64,000 bases of DNA from assembly GCA_002786025.1 (NCBI GenBank), contig NHNW01000002.1:372001-436000 (forward strand), given 5' to 3'. Below are positions 11,904 to 22,188 of the stretch, piece after piece. Positions within the stretch are counted from its first letter, which is position 1; the number at the start of each line of letters is the position of its first letter. The notes under the pieces are model-generated. The model was not told the DNA's origin, made no database searches, and saw only the letters and a list, made by a program, of their open reading frames with translations. This DNA comes from Zasmidium citrigriseum (taxonomy: Eukaryota > Ascomycota > Dothideomycetes > Mycosphaerellales > Mycosphaerellaceae). The translations under genes and the position numbers were made by a program.

Positions 11904-13694
11904 ACATTAACGGCCATGCACGAACGGAGCAGTAACGGTACTGCAAGAAAGAACAGCATTGCGGGTGGAAAAATCACGACATAGCGGAAAGTTCACGGCG
12001 TCGTATGGTTATATTACTTTCTTGGCATAGCACTGCCTCATCTTGTTGATACGATACCCAGTGTACAACGGGACATCTTTTGTTCATTGAGCGGCATGGA
12101 ATGGGATTGCGCGGCGTTTTGAGATACCCAGCTACGGCATAGACATGATTGAAAGAATACGAAAGCAGAGCACTTGCAAATCACTTGCGCGTCGCTTGCA
12201 CATCATTTCGCACTGGATCACAAATTGCACTTTATCATCCACACCGCACTTGTTGCACACCGACTTCCATCAACGCGTGGCCTGATGGTCTTGGTAGTCT
12301 ACGCGTCGACTTTGACTCACAATCAAATGTGTTTGAGTAACTTCTCTTCTGGGATCTGACAGATGTGCCGACGGATAACAGCCCTACGTTTCTTGCAGCC
12401 AATCAGCCCGACTCGCGCCAAGGTCTTCGTCATGTTCGTGCATGAGAGGCATTCCACGCCCTTGGGGTTCGTCGCGTGATGAGCAGAGTCTCGCCCTCTG
12501 CCGCCAGAGCGCTGCGGTGAGGTGGGCTCGCTGGTGTGAACTTTCTCACGAGCAAGCCTCTCAACAAGCTCCGTCGTGTCTTCGCCAGTGGAATGAACGC
12601 AACGTGACGTGCAGTTCACTGCAGGGAAGATGGGTGAACTCTTGCGCCATGATCCAGTGGAGTGGATAGGCGTGCAAGCGTGGTGGCAGTGCGAGCTGCT
12701 GGATGTCTGTGCATTGACTTCCGCCCCGCCCCACAGATCCCGGCGGGCAGGTGAAGGTGAATGCCAGCGCGGTGGTGCTCGGTGTTGTGTTGTTCAACCA
12801 TCAACCACGCTTCGTTATCATCGTTCTTCGCATCCGACCGCGTTGACAGGGAACTCACGGACGGGCCGCTTACCGGTCGAGGTCACACGGGACACTGCAC
12901 GCATTGGCGGCGTACAAGCATGTGGGTTTGCCAAGTGCCAGCGAATCACTCGAGCTTCCTTCTGGCCGCCGACGCGCAGCAGCACCTGCAACTGCTCGAA
13001 CAACCGCAAACACCTCCACAGCTCTCCCCGCCTGCTCGGGCGCGCGTCAGTGGCCGCCGGGGAATATCCAGATTGCGTGCAGGTCTGACGTCGCGTTCCG
13101 GCGAGACATAACCCTCGCCGGGCGCGCTGTCTGCAACCATCCGCATCTCTCTCACCGGAGTTGTGCGCAGCAATCATCTGTCAACTACGGATTCTCATCT
13201 CTTACAGCCGACCGAGCGCTTGGAAGTGAGAAGACTCGGCTTTGAGGATACCCGTTCACTCTTCGCTCGCAGAAACGCTTAGCGGCGGGACACGAGAGTT
13301 GCGATGTCACTTCACAGGAAGGGCGGCCTCACACGCTGCGTGCAACTGTGAAGGGCGCTCTCTCACGACGACTCAACCCTCACTTTGCTCTTCGTAAGCT
13401 TCCTGTTCCTTTTCTCTTGACATTTCACGTGTAGGTGATCTGCGCTCTCTTGGTTACCTGTTTGCCTCTGCCCGACAATTTGTGAATAAGACTCGACATA
13501 TCTGCCCGCTGCTTGCAACACCAGAGCCTCTTACCTGACAGGGCAACTTGACCATCGCCGGCCGCCAGCTCCGCCAGCAGTCTACCGCATGGTATCGCTT
13601 GCCCCGCGGGCGAGAGGGCGACTGCGACAGTCTCCCTTATTTAACGTTGGGCGTCCTCATCGACGTTCGACACCCCGCTACCCACTGAGTCACC
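11904..13694. other. long intergenic region
   Basis: About 1.8 kb without a supportable gene. The frames at 12609-13245 overlap on both strands and look like chance. A TATTTAA element near 13637 precedes the third zinc-finger gene by about 50 bp. Confidence 0.45.
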
Positions 13695-15095
13695 ATGGAT
13701 CACCTCTGGAACCTCACACAGAGTGAGGATAACTCCCTCTCATACATTGGCGGAGCTTCTGGCTACGATCGGGTGAGTAACTCATCTCAATGTACAACAC
13801 CAACGCAGACTGACAGAGTGCAGACGACTGCCCACCTGCACCTACCTCACTGCCCCAACTTATTCCTACCCGTCGAAGCATGCCCTAGGTGCTCGCTCCC
13901 AGACCCTCGAGAACCCTCTCTGTCGCCGCCTCCACAGTATGGCCAGCCCTTACCGATCATTCGCGAGCGCTCTCCGACACCGAGTAGAACGTATGCACAA
14001 GCTGTAGTGCAAGGGCTAGGCACACCCCAGATCACATCGCCGGCCGTTCTGGCGGCCACGCGTGAGCTTCGGCCACATGCCGCTCCTCGTCAGATCCAAG
14101 CTCAGAATACTGCTCAGCGTCCTGCCGTTCGAACCTCGACGCAAAGACCCAATGCTGCGCAACAGCTTGCACAACGACGATCGTACGCCGAAGCTGCACA
14201 GCGGGCTCAGCAACTCCCCTCCGCTCGGCCTCAGGTCCGCACTCAACCTGGCACGCAAGGCGCTGTCCCACAGCCTGCTGATGCAGCCTTCCAACAACAT
14301 TCGCGGTTGCCGTCTCAAGGTCAAAGGCTGTATCCAGATCAACTGGCGCAACATGGTGGCCGCGGTCCTGGACAGCAGTACCTTGCTCCTCCTCCAATGT
14401 ATCCTGCCACGCCACACCGACCTACCACCCGCATCCAGAATACGCCATCGACTCCAATGGGAAATCTCGCCGACATGCTTCGCCCTGAGTATACCAACAA
14501 CCCCAGAGACATCGATAATCTGGTCCACGGCACGCAGATTGGCGGCCACCGTCATCCTCTTTCTACGCAGTCCAGTGGGAACTCCACCCCAATAACACCG
14601 GCATCCCCCGGCGCCATGTCCATCCGATCGGGATCGTCGGCGAACAGTCGTCGAACTGGCTCAGCATTGCGAGACCGAAACCTGCCATATCATTGCCAAA
14701 CGTGTCAATGCACATTTGCCAAGCCCGAAGATCTTAGGTATGAACACAGCAGCCTTGCGTTTGTAGTGAATGAGACGCTGACAATCGACAGACGGCATAG
14801 CCAAAGGGCACACACAGCCGTGGGACAGCGCCCGTACCCGTGCTACGAAGCTAACTGCGACTGGGCTTTTATCCATCCGAAAGACCTGAGACGACACATG
14901 GAAGTTCACCGTCCTGCTTCTTCGGCTCCACGGGAGAGGTTCAGGTGCTATTACCAGGACTGCCCGAAGAGCTACACGCGAAAGGACAATTTGCAACGCC
15001 ACATGGACAAAGATCACAACGCTGACTCGGGCATTGGACTCTCGCCGAGCATGTCACGGACTACATCACAATCATCGCACTACACGCCATATTAA
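13695..15095 (+). CDS. C2H2 zinc-finger protein, third of three
   Basis: Three exons (13695-13772, 13824-14737, 14792-15095) give 431 aa. The introns are 51 and 54 nt; both are multiples of three, free of stops and have CTGAC branches, so the unspliced frame is also open. Splicing is required to rebuild finger 1: CQTC, then DLR joined to RHSQRAH, giving CX2CX12HX4H. Fingers 2 (CYEANC) and 3 (CYYQDC) are CX4C types, with the set starting at Cys317. About 300 residues of Q/P/A-rich sequence precede them and a serine-rich tail follows. The architecture matches the two genes upstream but the fingers are more diverged. A probable transcription factor with unknown targets. Confidence 0.87.
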   Translation: MDHLWNLTQSEDNSLSYIGGASGYDRVSNSSQCTTPTQTDRVQTTAHLHLPHCPNLFLPVEACPRCSLPDPREPSLSPPPQYGQPLPIIRERSPTPSRTYAQAVVQGLGTPQITSPAVLAATRELRPHAAPRQIQAQNTAQRPAVRTSTQRPNAAQQLAQRRSYAEAAQRAQQLPSARPQVRTQPGTQGAVPQPADAAFQQHSRLPSQGQRLYPDQLAQHGGRGPGQQYLAPPPMYPATPHRPTTRIQNTPSTPMGNLADMLRPEYTNNPRDIDNLVHGTQIGGHRHPLSTQSSGNSTPITPASPGAMSIRSGSSANSRRTGSALRDRNLPYHCQTCQCTFAKPEDLRYEHSSLAFVVNETLTIDRRHSQRAHTAVGQRPYPCYEANCDWAFIHPKDLRRHMEVHRPASSAPRERFRCYYQDCPKSYTRKDNLQRHMDKDHNADSGIGLSPSMSRTTSQSSHYTPY

Positions 15096-15200
15096 ACCTG
15101 ATCTTGGACTTGATAGACGGAATTATGACATCGGATTTGAAAACTACATCGACGTCTATTACATCGAATCTCATCAACAGCAACGGTTCATCCGGCTTCA

Positions 15201-15731
15201 CTACCATCCTGGGTCATACCTGGGCGGCGTATCCTTCATATCAGCATACACAAACTTCAACTTCGACATATCAAGCTCATAGAACGCGCGCACGCTCAGC
15301 GCCCAATCATTGGCCCACTTGTGATTGGGATCTGTAATACGACAGTACATCGAGGTGCCACAGTCCGGGCAAAAGGCATGCGCGAGCGTCAAGTACTTGT
15401 ACTCCTTTGGCGGCGGATGTGTCAACATTGAACTTTAGTTGGGTTGGAGGGTTGATTTACTTTGATCTTGTCTTGACCGGCGACGAAGTGGATTTTGTCT
15501 TTGGGGATGTAGATGTTCCATTTGCCGTCGCGCGTACATATGGAGCCTGGATGGGAGGATTAGTGGGGATTTCTGGGAATGGGGGATGTTTGGCTTACAG
15601 TTGCACGACATGACTTGGTGGCCATTTTCGAGGGGCGGCGAGACGTTGACGGTGTATTTGATCTGGCCGCAGTGACAGTTGGCTCTATAGGTTTGGGTTT
15701 CTTGTTCTTGGGTTTGGGTTTGGGATGCCAT
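15201..15731 (-). CDS. GFA-domain (CENP-V/GFA) zinc protein
   Basis: Three exons on the minus strand (15731-15599, 15546-15461, 15404-15201; introns of 52 and 56 nt) give 140 aa, a normal length for a single GFA domain. Zinc-ligand motifs appear in the expected order: CHCG, CNCSIC (the last Cys pair completed by splicing) and CPDCG. The family includes bacterial glutathione-dependent formaldehyde-activating enzymes, but most fungal members are of unknown activity, so no reaction is claimed. The N-terminal stretch is rich in Q and T. The stop is about 105 bp from the convergent zinc-finger gene. Confidence 0.85.
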
Positions 15732-16604
15732 TTGTGGGATATAGGGTGCAGGGGTGGATGGGGAGATTGTTAGTACTACTGTCGATGCTCGTGAATGAAA
15801 ATGAGTGTCTCTTCTCGCCTCAGGTTGTGGCTTTTGCGAGCTTTTATGGTTGTTCGTTTTCGCGTGCTCTTGATCAGCTCCCAATGCGCTAGGCGTGTCT
15901 GCCTGGCGCCACTGGTGATCGCACTGGGGTACTGGGGTACCAACGCCAGAGTATGTAGTGCACAACCACAGTTACTTCAAGTGAGCATTCTTTTGAAATC
16001 AATGGATATTCTGTGTTGTGTCTATCATGATATCAACGCTCTCGTAGGCTTTGGCGTGAGGTACATCGCACTCAAGTACGATATATACCTCCCGTGCAAA
16101 CGTCCTCGACTAGGGCACTCAGCATCGCTCTGAGGAGATAAGGCGAGTGTCACTTTTGGGGATGGTAGTGACGAGAGAGCCCATTCAAGAATCCACGTAC
16201 CAGCTATATGATATATGATGTCTGGAACTGAGTCTGTCAAGATCCGCCCTGACGGAATGGAAGGAACTTCAAGCACGAACGTAGTCTCTCGGCCAAATGA
16301 TCTCCGTCCGGGACAAGGAGTCTTGCTTTAAAGAGACGAGGGGAGTGTCATGTTTTGGAGATAGCAATGATGAGAGAGATCATTCGGCAAAGATGATGAT
16401 GTTTGGAGCGAGGCTTTGATGCTGGCTTGACCTGTTGAGAGACTTGAGGAGAGATGAAATCGAAGGGGACTCGAGCACAATGGGGATCTCTCGGTCAGAC
16501 AAACCTAGTATAGGGCAACGAGTCTGGCCCCGAGGACCTCAGGAAATTGTCGCCTCTGGGGGAGAGCAAGGTGCACTGAGATCAACCGTCGTTGATGGCT
16601 CTTT
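15732..16604. other. intergenic region containing a diverged direct repeat
   Basis: No gene is supported. The interval holds two imperfect direct copies of about 200 bp, described under the repeat entry. Confidence 0.5.
16125..16527. repeat. diverged direct duplication, period about 202 bp
   Basis: Copy one runs from about 16125 to 16323 and copy two from about 16327 to 16527. Shared blocks in the same order: GAGTGTCA, TTTTGG, a TGA-GAGAGA core, CATTC, a GATGT-TGGA block, AGCAC, TCTCTCGG and a terminal GAGTCT. Many differences are transitions (GGGGATGG against GGAGATAG; GTGACGAG against ATGATGAG). The alignment is by eye, so the limits are approximate. Confidence 0.5.
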
Positions 16605-17615
16605 TCATTTCATCTTACTTGCACTCTCTTCAACTGAATCGCGCAGAATCCCAGCCTTCCGCAGCCCTGGAATGGCATGCAGAACCGTCCATTCATTGCA
16701 CTTGAAGATCTCTCTCCTTGGTTCGTCCGGACCATATCGCTCGCCATCCTCCCTCGTCCAAATCATCTCATGTCTACCCGTGACGGGATCCTTCTCCCAG
16801 AAATTGAGACCCTGCTGCCTCGAAGGCGTCGGCAGAGCGCTCAAAATCTCAGATACCTTGCCTGCGTCGAAGTCTGCTTTGGAGATGTAGCCGAGGGGTG
16901 TTTTGGCATGCAGTGGGCCTGAGTCGCTGGGAGTCCAGTCTTCTTTCTCTTCGTATCGCATGCCTCTGGCGGCAATGACGTCGCCCGTGACGTGGTGAAG
17001 TTTGCCACGCTGGGTTTGGGGATGGGTCTCAATGAAGATGCCGTCGTGGTAGCGCTTGACGGGGTCGAGAGGGTCAAAGGCTGCGGAGTCGATTTCGGTC
17101 TTGAAGACTTGATACCACATCTTTGGTGGACCCAGATGCTCATATTCGCCCTTTGGCTTGTAGAAGAGATAGCGACGTACAGATCCAAAGTTGGGATCAT
17201 CGAAGAAGTTTGGTTGTGGGCATTCCGACTGTCGTATGTCATTGAATGCAGAGCGCAGCTGAGCAGTTATGGGGTCTTTCTCGCTGCTGGCCAGGGAGTC
17301 CCAGATGCGGTCTAGACGATCGCCGGGCATTCGCTGCATCACTATGAAGAGTTGGTCCGAGTCGTAGTACATGGCGTACAGACGGGGAGCGGGGATGTCG
17401 GGAACATGTCTCTCGAAGTAGAGAAGAGTTTGGCCATCCAGGGGATTGATGCTGTCGCCGTATTTGGCAACGACATGTTCGTTCATCGCCACAGTCAGGG
17501 AGCCCCGTCGCTCGTGTAAGACATCTTTGCAGGCTCGGATTTCTTCAGTCGTTGGTATGACCACATCGGTCTTGTCGGTCTTGTAGGGGAGTGGTACTGG
17601 TTTCCACATGATCAT
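16605..17615 (-). CDS. chimeric protein: truncated aminoglycoside-phosphotransferase-like half plus unknown C-terminal domain
   Basis: A single-exon frame of 336 aa. Residues about 45-115 resemble the N-lobe and hinge of fungal APH/choline-kinase-type proteins: NEHVVAKYGD (Lys in a beta strand), then ETLLYFE-like QTLLYFERHV, PRLYAMY and LFIVMQRMPGDRL. The catalytic loop of that family (HxDxxxxN) and the metal Asp never appear. From about residue 170 the protein changes to another module with YHDGIFIETH, LHHVTGDVI, RGMRYE and NEWTVLHAI, which resembles small stand-alone fungal proteins of unknown function. The product is therefore unlikely to be an active kinase. No intron was found that restores a kinase C-lobe. 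A fusion, or two gene remnants read as one frame, are both possible. Confidence 0.65.
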   Translation of the reverse strand: MIMWKPVPLPYKTDKTDVVIPTTEEIRACKDVLHERRGSLTVAMNEHVVAKYGDSINPLDGQTLLYFERHVPDIPAPRLYAMYYDSDQLFIVMQRMPGDRLDRIWDSLASSEKDPITAQLRSAFNDIRQSECPQPNFFDDPNFGSVRRYLFYKPKGEYEHLGPPKMWYQVFKTEIDSAAFDPLDPVKRYHDGIFIETHPQTQRGKLHHVTGDVIAARGMRYEEKEDWTPSDSGPLHAKTPLGYISKADFDAGKVSEILSALPTPSRQQGLNFWEKDPVTGRHEMIWTREDGERYGPDEPRREIFKCNEWTVLHAIPGLRKAGILRDSVEESASKMK

Positions 17616-18106
17616 ATGGCGATCTATCCAGAATCCAGAGAACTGCTAGTTCCATTCGCACGCATGTCGAATGGGACGTGTTGGGGTCGAGACTGTTGCA
17701 AACTCAGGAGAAAGCAAACTCGGGACTACCGTCGCTGTGTCTGATGGAGGCTTCAGGTGAGTGGTGTTGGTCTTGGTTGTCATGTCGGATTGAGTATGTC
17801 GCTTCTCAAGTGTCGAAGTGAAGAGAGAGTCGGTGTGCATGTGAAGGAGCAGCGTCACATGTAGTGAAGGAGCGATGCTTTCATGTGATGTTGATCTGGA
17901 GGGAAAGGGACGCTAGCAGCATTAATCCAGGGACCCCTGTCTTTAGCAAGGGGGCATGTGAATTTGAGGAAGCTGCCCCACGTGAAGTCGCGAACTTCAC
18001 GCATCTCGCGTTCGCGACGCTCTCTCCTCTTTGATCACCGCCATTGAGAACGAGTCCTCACCGCCACGATCCAGCCGAAACAATGCACTGCTGCCTGTGA
18101 TAAGCA
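17616..18106. other. divergent intergenic region between the kinase-like gene and ORC4
   Basis: About 490 bp serving two divergent genes. No clear regulatory element was recognised. Confidence 0.45.
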
Positions 18107-20608
18107 ATGTCGGCATCCAGAGCGCTCAAGCGCAGGCGGCTTGACGACTCTGCCAACGATCACGATTCGCTTCAGAGCTCGCCAAATGTCGCCGCAAATG
18201 GAGCGCCTGCGACGCCGACAAACGACGGACGAAATGGTCGGATCTCGCAATCTTCACCGGTGGTCAACGGGAATGGAATCCCTAAGCCGGCCGCCTCTGC
18301 CACCAAGAATCTATGGCAAGCGGCCAAAGCCAAAGCAAAGGAGGATTCCTTGTCTCGGAGGCGGAGGAACAGTAAGAATGTTGACCTCTACGACGACATC
18401 GAGGGCGCGAATGCCGGACAGACTCGAATGGTGGGACGGAAGCCACAACAAAAGAAGGAACAAGGCGTGGGCGCTGAGGGTTCGGTCAAAAGGAGGAATC
18501 TGGATCCATTGAGAAACCAGAAAGCGCAGGAGACTTTCAGCCCCGGGAAGAAAAGCTTAGATCCATTAAGGAATCAGAAGAGCCAGGATACTGTCAGTCC
18601 GAGGAAAAGCTTGGATCCACTGAGGAACCAGAAGGAACAGGAAAGCCCCAGGAAACCTAGTGCGAGCCTTGGATTCTTCAAGCAATTCCACAACGTAAAG
18701 CCTACAGAGCCAGCTGGAGGTACCGCTACGAAGAGCGTCGCGAAGCATGCGGCAATTGCGCACGGCGAGGAGCAACCCCAGGGCGAGGCTAGGAACTGGT
18801 TCTACGGGAAGCCGAAGAAGACGTTCGAGGATGAGATCCGGGAGCTGGAAGAAAGTGCTCGGAAAAAGGCTGCAGACGACGAAAGCGAAGACGAGTTGGC
18901 CTCCCAGGATGTGACAAGGCGGTCGTCAGCAAGGCAGCCGTCGCAGAGGATGTCTATTGAGAAGAGGGCTAGCGCACAGAAGGAAGCAGCAGCTAGCCCG
19001 TCAAACAGGATGCCGAAACCACAAGATCGAAGAAAATCGCAACAGCCGAAGTCGTCCATCACAGAGGATCTGATGCAGATCGACTCTGATCCGGAGGAAA
19101 CACAATGGGAAATTGCTGATTCAGAAGAAGAGAAGCCACCAAAGACTTTGGAGGAACCTCCTTCTGCTCGCAGCGGCCGTTCATCAGTATCAAAGAATCC
19201 GGGGTCTCGATCTGCCAATACCACCACCAACAAGACTTTGACGCCTTTTGAAAAGGATCACCTGCAATGCATTCAACGCATTCTACTTGAGAAATGTTTC
19301 CGGAAACGGTCTATACCACCGACGAACCTTGACGACGAGTATGCAAAAGTACACACTGTGATTAATCAGACTATCACCGCCGGGGAGAGTAATAGCATGC
19401 TGCTGATAGGAGCCCGAGGAAGCGGGAAATCTTCCCTCATCGACTACATCCTGCGCGAGGAGCATGCCAAGCACCCCGGCGATTTCCATGCGGTACGACT
19501 GAATGGCTTTATACATACTGATGACAAGATTGCTCTCCGCGAGATTTGGCGTCAGCTGGGAAAGGAGATGGAGCTGGACGAAGACGAGGCCATCTCGAAG
19601 AAATACGCCGATACCATGTCAAAACTTCTCGCATTGCTCTCGCATCCAGCAGAGACGGACACAGAACAACCCGATCGAGTGACAAAGAGCGTGATCTTTG
19701 TGCTAGACGAATTCGAGCTCTTCGCCAGTCATCCCCGCCAGACCTTGTTATACAACTTGTTCGATATCGCGCAGAGTCGAAAGGCGCCGATTGCAGTCCT
19801 GGGCTTGACAACCAGGATAGATGTTGGTGAAAGTCTGGAGAAACGAGTCAAGAGTCGTTTCAGTCATCGCTATGTGCACCTCAGTCTGCCAAAGAGCTTC
19901 CAAGCATACGAGCAGATCTGCTCTGCTGCGCTCTCTGTGACACGCGAAGAACTTCTCCCGAATGAGAAGGACACACTGGCAGACTCGACGGTGACTCAAG
20001 GCATCAAGTCAACAGAGCCCAGGGTTCTGCTTCAGTGGAACACCCTTGTGGACCAGCTGCTGAAGTCTGAAGCCTGCAGCGAATTCTTGCATCGACTATA
20101 CTATACCACCAAGTCGGTGCCTGACTTTCTGGCGTCATTGACAATCGCAGTGGCTAACATGCCTATCGAATCGACAACAGTTCCCGAGCTGATAACATAT
20201 TTTACAACGGCTGTCTCGCATCCTTCATTACAACCTCCGGATTCCAAGCTCAACCTCCTCCATTGTCTCAGCACCATCCAGCTGGCACTCTTGATCTCCG
20301 CTGCTCGTCTGACAAATATCTATGCCACCGAAATAGTCACTTTTGCGTTGGTCTACGAGGAATACAAAAATCTGGCGGCCAAGGCGAAGCTCCAAGCCTC
20401 AGCATCTGGTGCACTGGCTCAAGGTGCTGGCAACCGTGTTTGGGGTAAAGGTGTTGCGAAGAGTGCTTGGGAGGAGCTGGTCGAATGTGGATTGATCATG
20501 GAAGATGGCCGAGCTGGGGGGACTGCTCGTGTCGATGTTGGCTTGGAGGAGATTGGCATGAGCGGTGTTGAATTGGGGCAATGGGGCCGGTGGTGTAAAG
20601 AGATATAA
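18107..20608 (+). CDS. ORC4: origin recognition complex subunit 4
   Basis: AAA+ subunit of the origin recognition complex that marks replication origins in the nucleus. A single exon gives 833 aa, longer than yeast Orc4 (about 530 aa) because of a basic, low-complexity N-terminal extension of about 380 residues. The AAA+ core starts near residue 385 (LQCIQRILLEKCF) with Walker A GARGSGKSS (Lys441), Walker B VIFVLDEFELF, sensor-like AVLGLTTRIDV and the arginine-containing KSRFSHR block, followed by a C-terminal winged-helix-like part. The extension carries three near copies of LDPLRNQK and dense K/R/S clusters (PRKS, RRKSQ). It could bind DNA or take CDK/DDK phosphorylation; this is inference. 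Confidence 0.93.
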   Translation: MSASRALKRRRLDDSANDHDSLQSSPNVAANGAPATPTNDGRNGRISQSSPVVNGNGIPKPAASATKNLWQAAKAKAKEDSLSRRRRNSKNVDLYDDIEGANAGQTRMVGRKPQQKKEQGVGAEGSVKRRNLDPLRNQKAQETFSPGKKSLDPLRNQKSQDTVSPRKSLDPLRNQKEQESPRKPSASLGFFKQFHNVKPTEPAGGTATKSVAKHAAIAHGEEQPQGEARNWFYGKPKKTFEDEIRELEESARKKAADDESEDELASQDVTRRSSARQPSQRMSIEKRASAQKEAAASPSNRMPKPQDRRKSQQPKSSITEDLMQIDSDPEETQWEIADSEEEKPPKTLEEPPSARSGRSSVSKNPGSRSANTTTNKTLTPFEKDHLQCIQRILLEKCFRKRSIPPTNLDDEYAKVHTVINQTITAGESNSMLLIGARGSGKSSLIDYILREEHAKHPGDFHAVRLNGFIHTDDKIALREIWRQLGKEMELDEDEAISKKYADTMSKLLALLSHPAETDTEQPDRVTKSVIFVLDEFELFASHPRQTLLYNLFDIAQSRKAPIAVLGLTTRIDVGESLEKRVKSRFSHRYVHLSLPKSFQAYEQICSAALSVTREELLPNEKDTLADSTVTQGIKSTEPRVLLQWNTLVDQLLKSEACSEFLHRLYYTTKSVPDFLASLTIAVANMPIESTTVPELITYFTTAVSHPSLQPPDSKLNLLHCLSTIQLALLISAARLTNIYATEIVTFALVYEEYKNLAAKAKLQASASGALAQGAGNRVWGKGVAKSAWEELVECGLIMEDGRAGGTARVDVGLEEIGMSGVELGQWGRWCKEI

Positions 20609-20823
20609 TCAGCAATGTACGACGGCTCTTTTACGGGCCTGAGCTTTGTCGTTGCAAATTTCAGTCTCAATTACGAGCCGCGCATGGCATTTTCCCACAT
20701 AGAGTTAGGAAGTTGGTTGAAGAAAGAGTGTTGGACGTCTCTCGGCTAGACCTCGGTCCGGCCCGTCGATGTCTCCACTTGCATGAAGCCACTTACGGTG
20801 GCACTTGCTCTCGTGCTCGTACA

Positions 20824-21843
20824 ATGAACATTCCCCAAAGCATGGCATCACCAGCGCCTAAGTACGACAATCGAGCACGCAAGGGCATCAATGGCCTGAC
20901 GCTGGATCCTACTGAATTACCTGCCCATCTTTTGCGAGCTGCGTATCTCATTGGCAAGATCCCCTTTCGAGCCTGCCTCTCGGATCAAAGAGTATCGTAC
21001 AGCTTGTACATCCCAGAGCAATACTGCAAGATCTACAAAGCGCTCCAAAGGAAGAACTTGGACGACCTACCGCCACGTCTGCCGCTTGTTGTCAACATCC
21101 ACAGCACGAGACGAGATGCTGTGACTTGTCGAGACTCTCTCATCAGTTTTGCAGACAGGCATGGTGTGGCCATTCTCGCGCCTATGTTCCCAGCCGCGTT
21201 GGACGGCGTATTCGATCTTGACAGTTACAAGAACTTGCGGACGAAGAAACTCCAGGCGGATCTTGTCTTGATCGATATCCTGAATGAGATTTCACACGTC
21301 TGGCCGGGCATCTGCAGCGATCCCATTATCCTGATGGGCTTCAGCGGAGGTGCGCAGTTCGTGCATCGGTTCATGTACCTTTACCCGGAAAGAATCGCTG
21401 CTGTTGGCATTGCTGCACCTGGAAGCGTCACGAAGCTGAGTCCTGAGCCATGGCCACGAGGGACGGGAAATATCCAGGACGTCTTTGCTGAACAGGACAT
21501 CTATCTCGACGTCATTCAGCAGATTCGCGATATCTGCCTCTTCATTGGTGAGAGGGATGATGAAGAAGCGCGAGGCCCAGAAGCGGAGCTGCGTGAGTGG
21601 CTCTCAAGCAGAGCTGGCGACTCCGATGCTTTACTGTCGTCAGGAATCTCGAAAAGCCAAGCTAGGCGTCGACCACAAGGCAGGCTAGATGCTCTACAAG
21701 ACCTTCGTGACGATTGGTACCTGAAAGGCATCGATTGCGAGTTGGAGATTGTTCCTGATGCGGGTCACAATTACCTCGCTCTCATACCGGCCATGATCGA
21801 GTGGCTTGAGGGTTGTGAGGCTATCAGAAACCCAAGCCCATAG
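20824..21843 (+). CDS. alpha/beta-hydrolase, PHB-depolymerase/esterase-like
   Basis: A single-exon frame of 339 aa from the ATG at 20824 (a second ATG follows 18 bp later). The nucleophile elbow is GFSGG with Ser174, and the C-terminal DAGHNY supplies the catalytic His. LPLVVNIHSTRRDAV precedes the oxyanion region and YPERIAAVGIAAPG follows the elbow, as in polyhydroxybutyrate-depolymerase-like esterases. There is no signal peptide, so a cytosolic enzyme is expected. The substrate is unknown. It lies 215 bp downstream of ORC4 on the same strand with no evident functional link. Confidence 0.8.
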   Translation: MNIPQSMASPAPKYDNRARKGINGLTLDPTELPAHLLRAAYLIGKIPFRACLSDQRVSYSLYIPEQYCKIYKALQRKNLDDLPPRLPLVVNIHSTRRDAVTCRDSLISFADRHGVAILAPMFPAALDGVFDLDSYKNLRTKKLQADLVLIDILNEISHVWPGICSDPIILMGFSGGAQFVHRFMYLYPERIAAVGIAAPGSVTKLSPEPWPRGTGNIQDVFAEQDIYLDVIQQIRDICLFIGERDDEEARGPEAELREWLSSRAGDSDALLSSGISKSQARRRPQGRLDALQDLRDDWYLKGIDCELEIVPDAGHNYLALIPAMIEWLEGCEAIRNPSP

Positions 21844-22188
21844 ACTTCATCAGGTCTCTGTTTTGTATTCTTGGAAGTCTTCACAGCGCCCTATCGCAAG
21901 GAACACCCCACGAGTCGCACTAGCACTCCTTCCAGAATCAAACTTCTCGCTATTCGGCCTTGATCATCCTGCGGCTAGCCACGATTGGCGCTTCATCGCA
22001 GTTTAGTCAGCGCCTTCGACCAAAACCCCTGCGCCAGAGTAATAGGCATCGGGCTAAGGCGTCACTATCGACTTAATGGATCGCGTCCGCGCGTTTTCAG
22101 CTGACACGGTGGCTGGTGGGGACTTCCTCAGGTTTTCGACGCTCTTCGACCTCTCCTGTCTCTATGGAGAGCGTGGGCAAGAGGTGGG
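21844..22188. other. intergenic region
   Basis: About 345 bp; presumed terminator of the hydrolase gene and promoter of the membrane-protein gene. Nothing specific seen. Confidence 0.4.
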
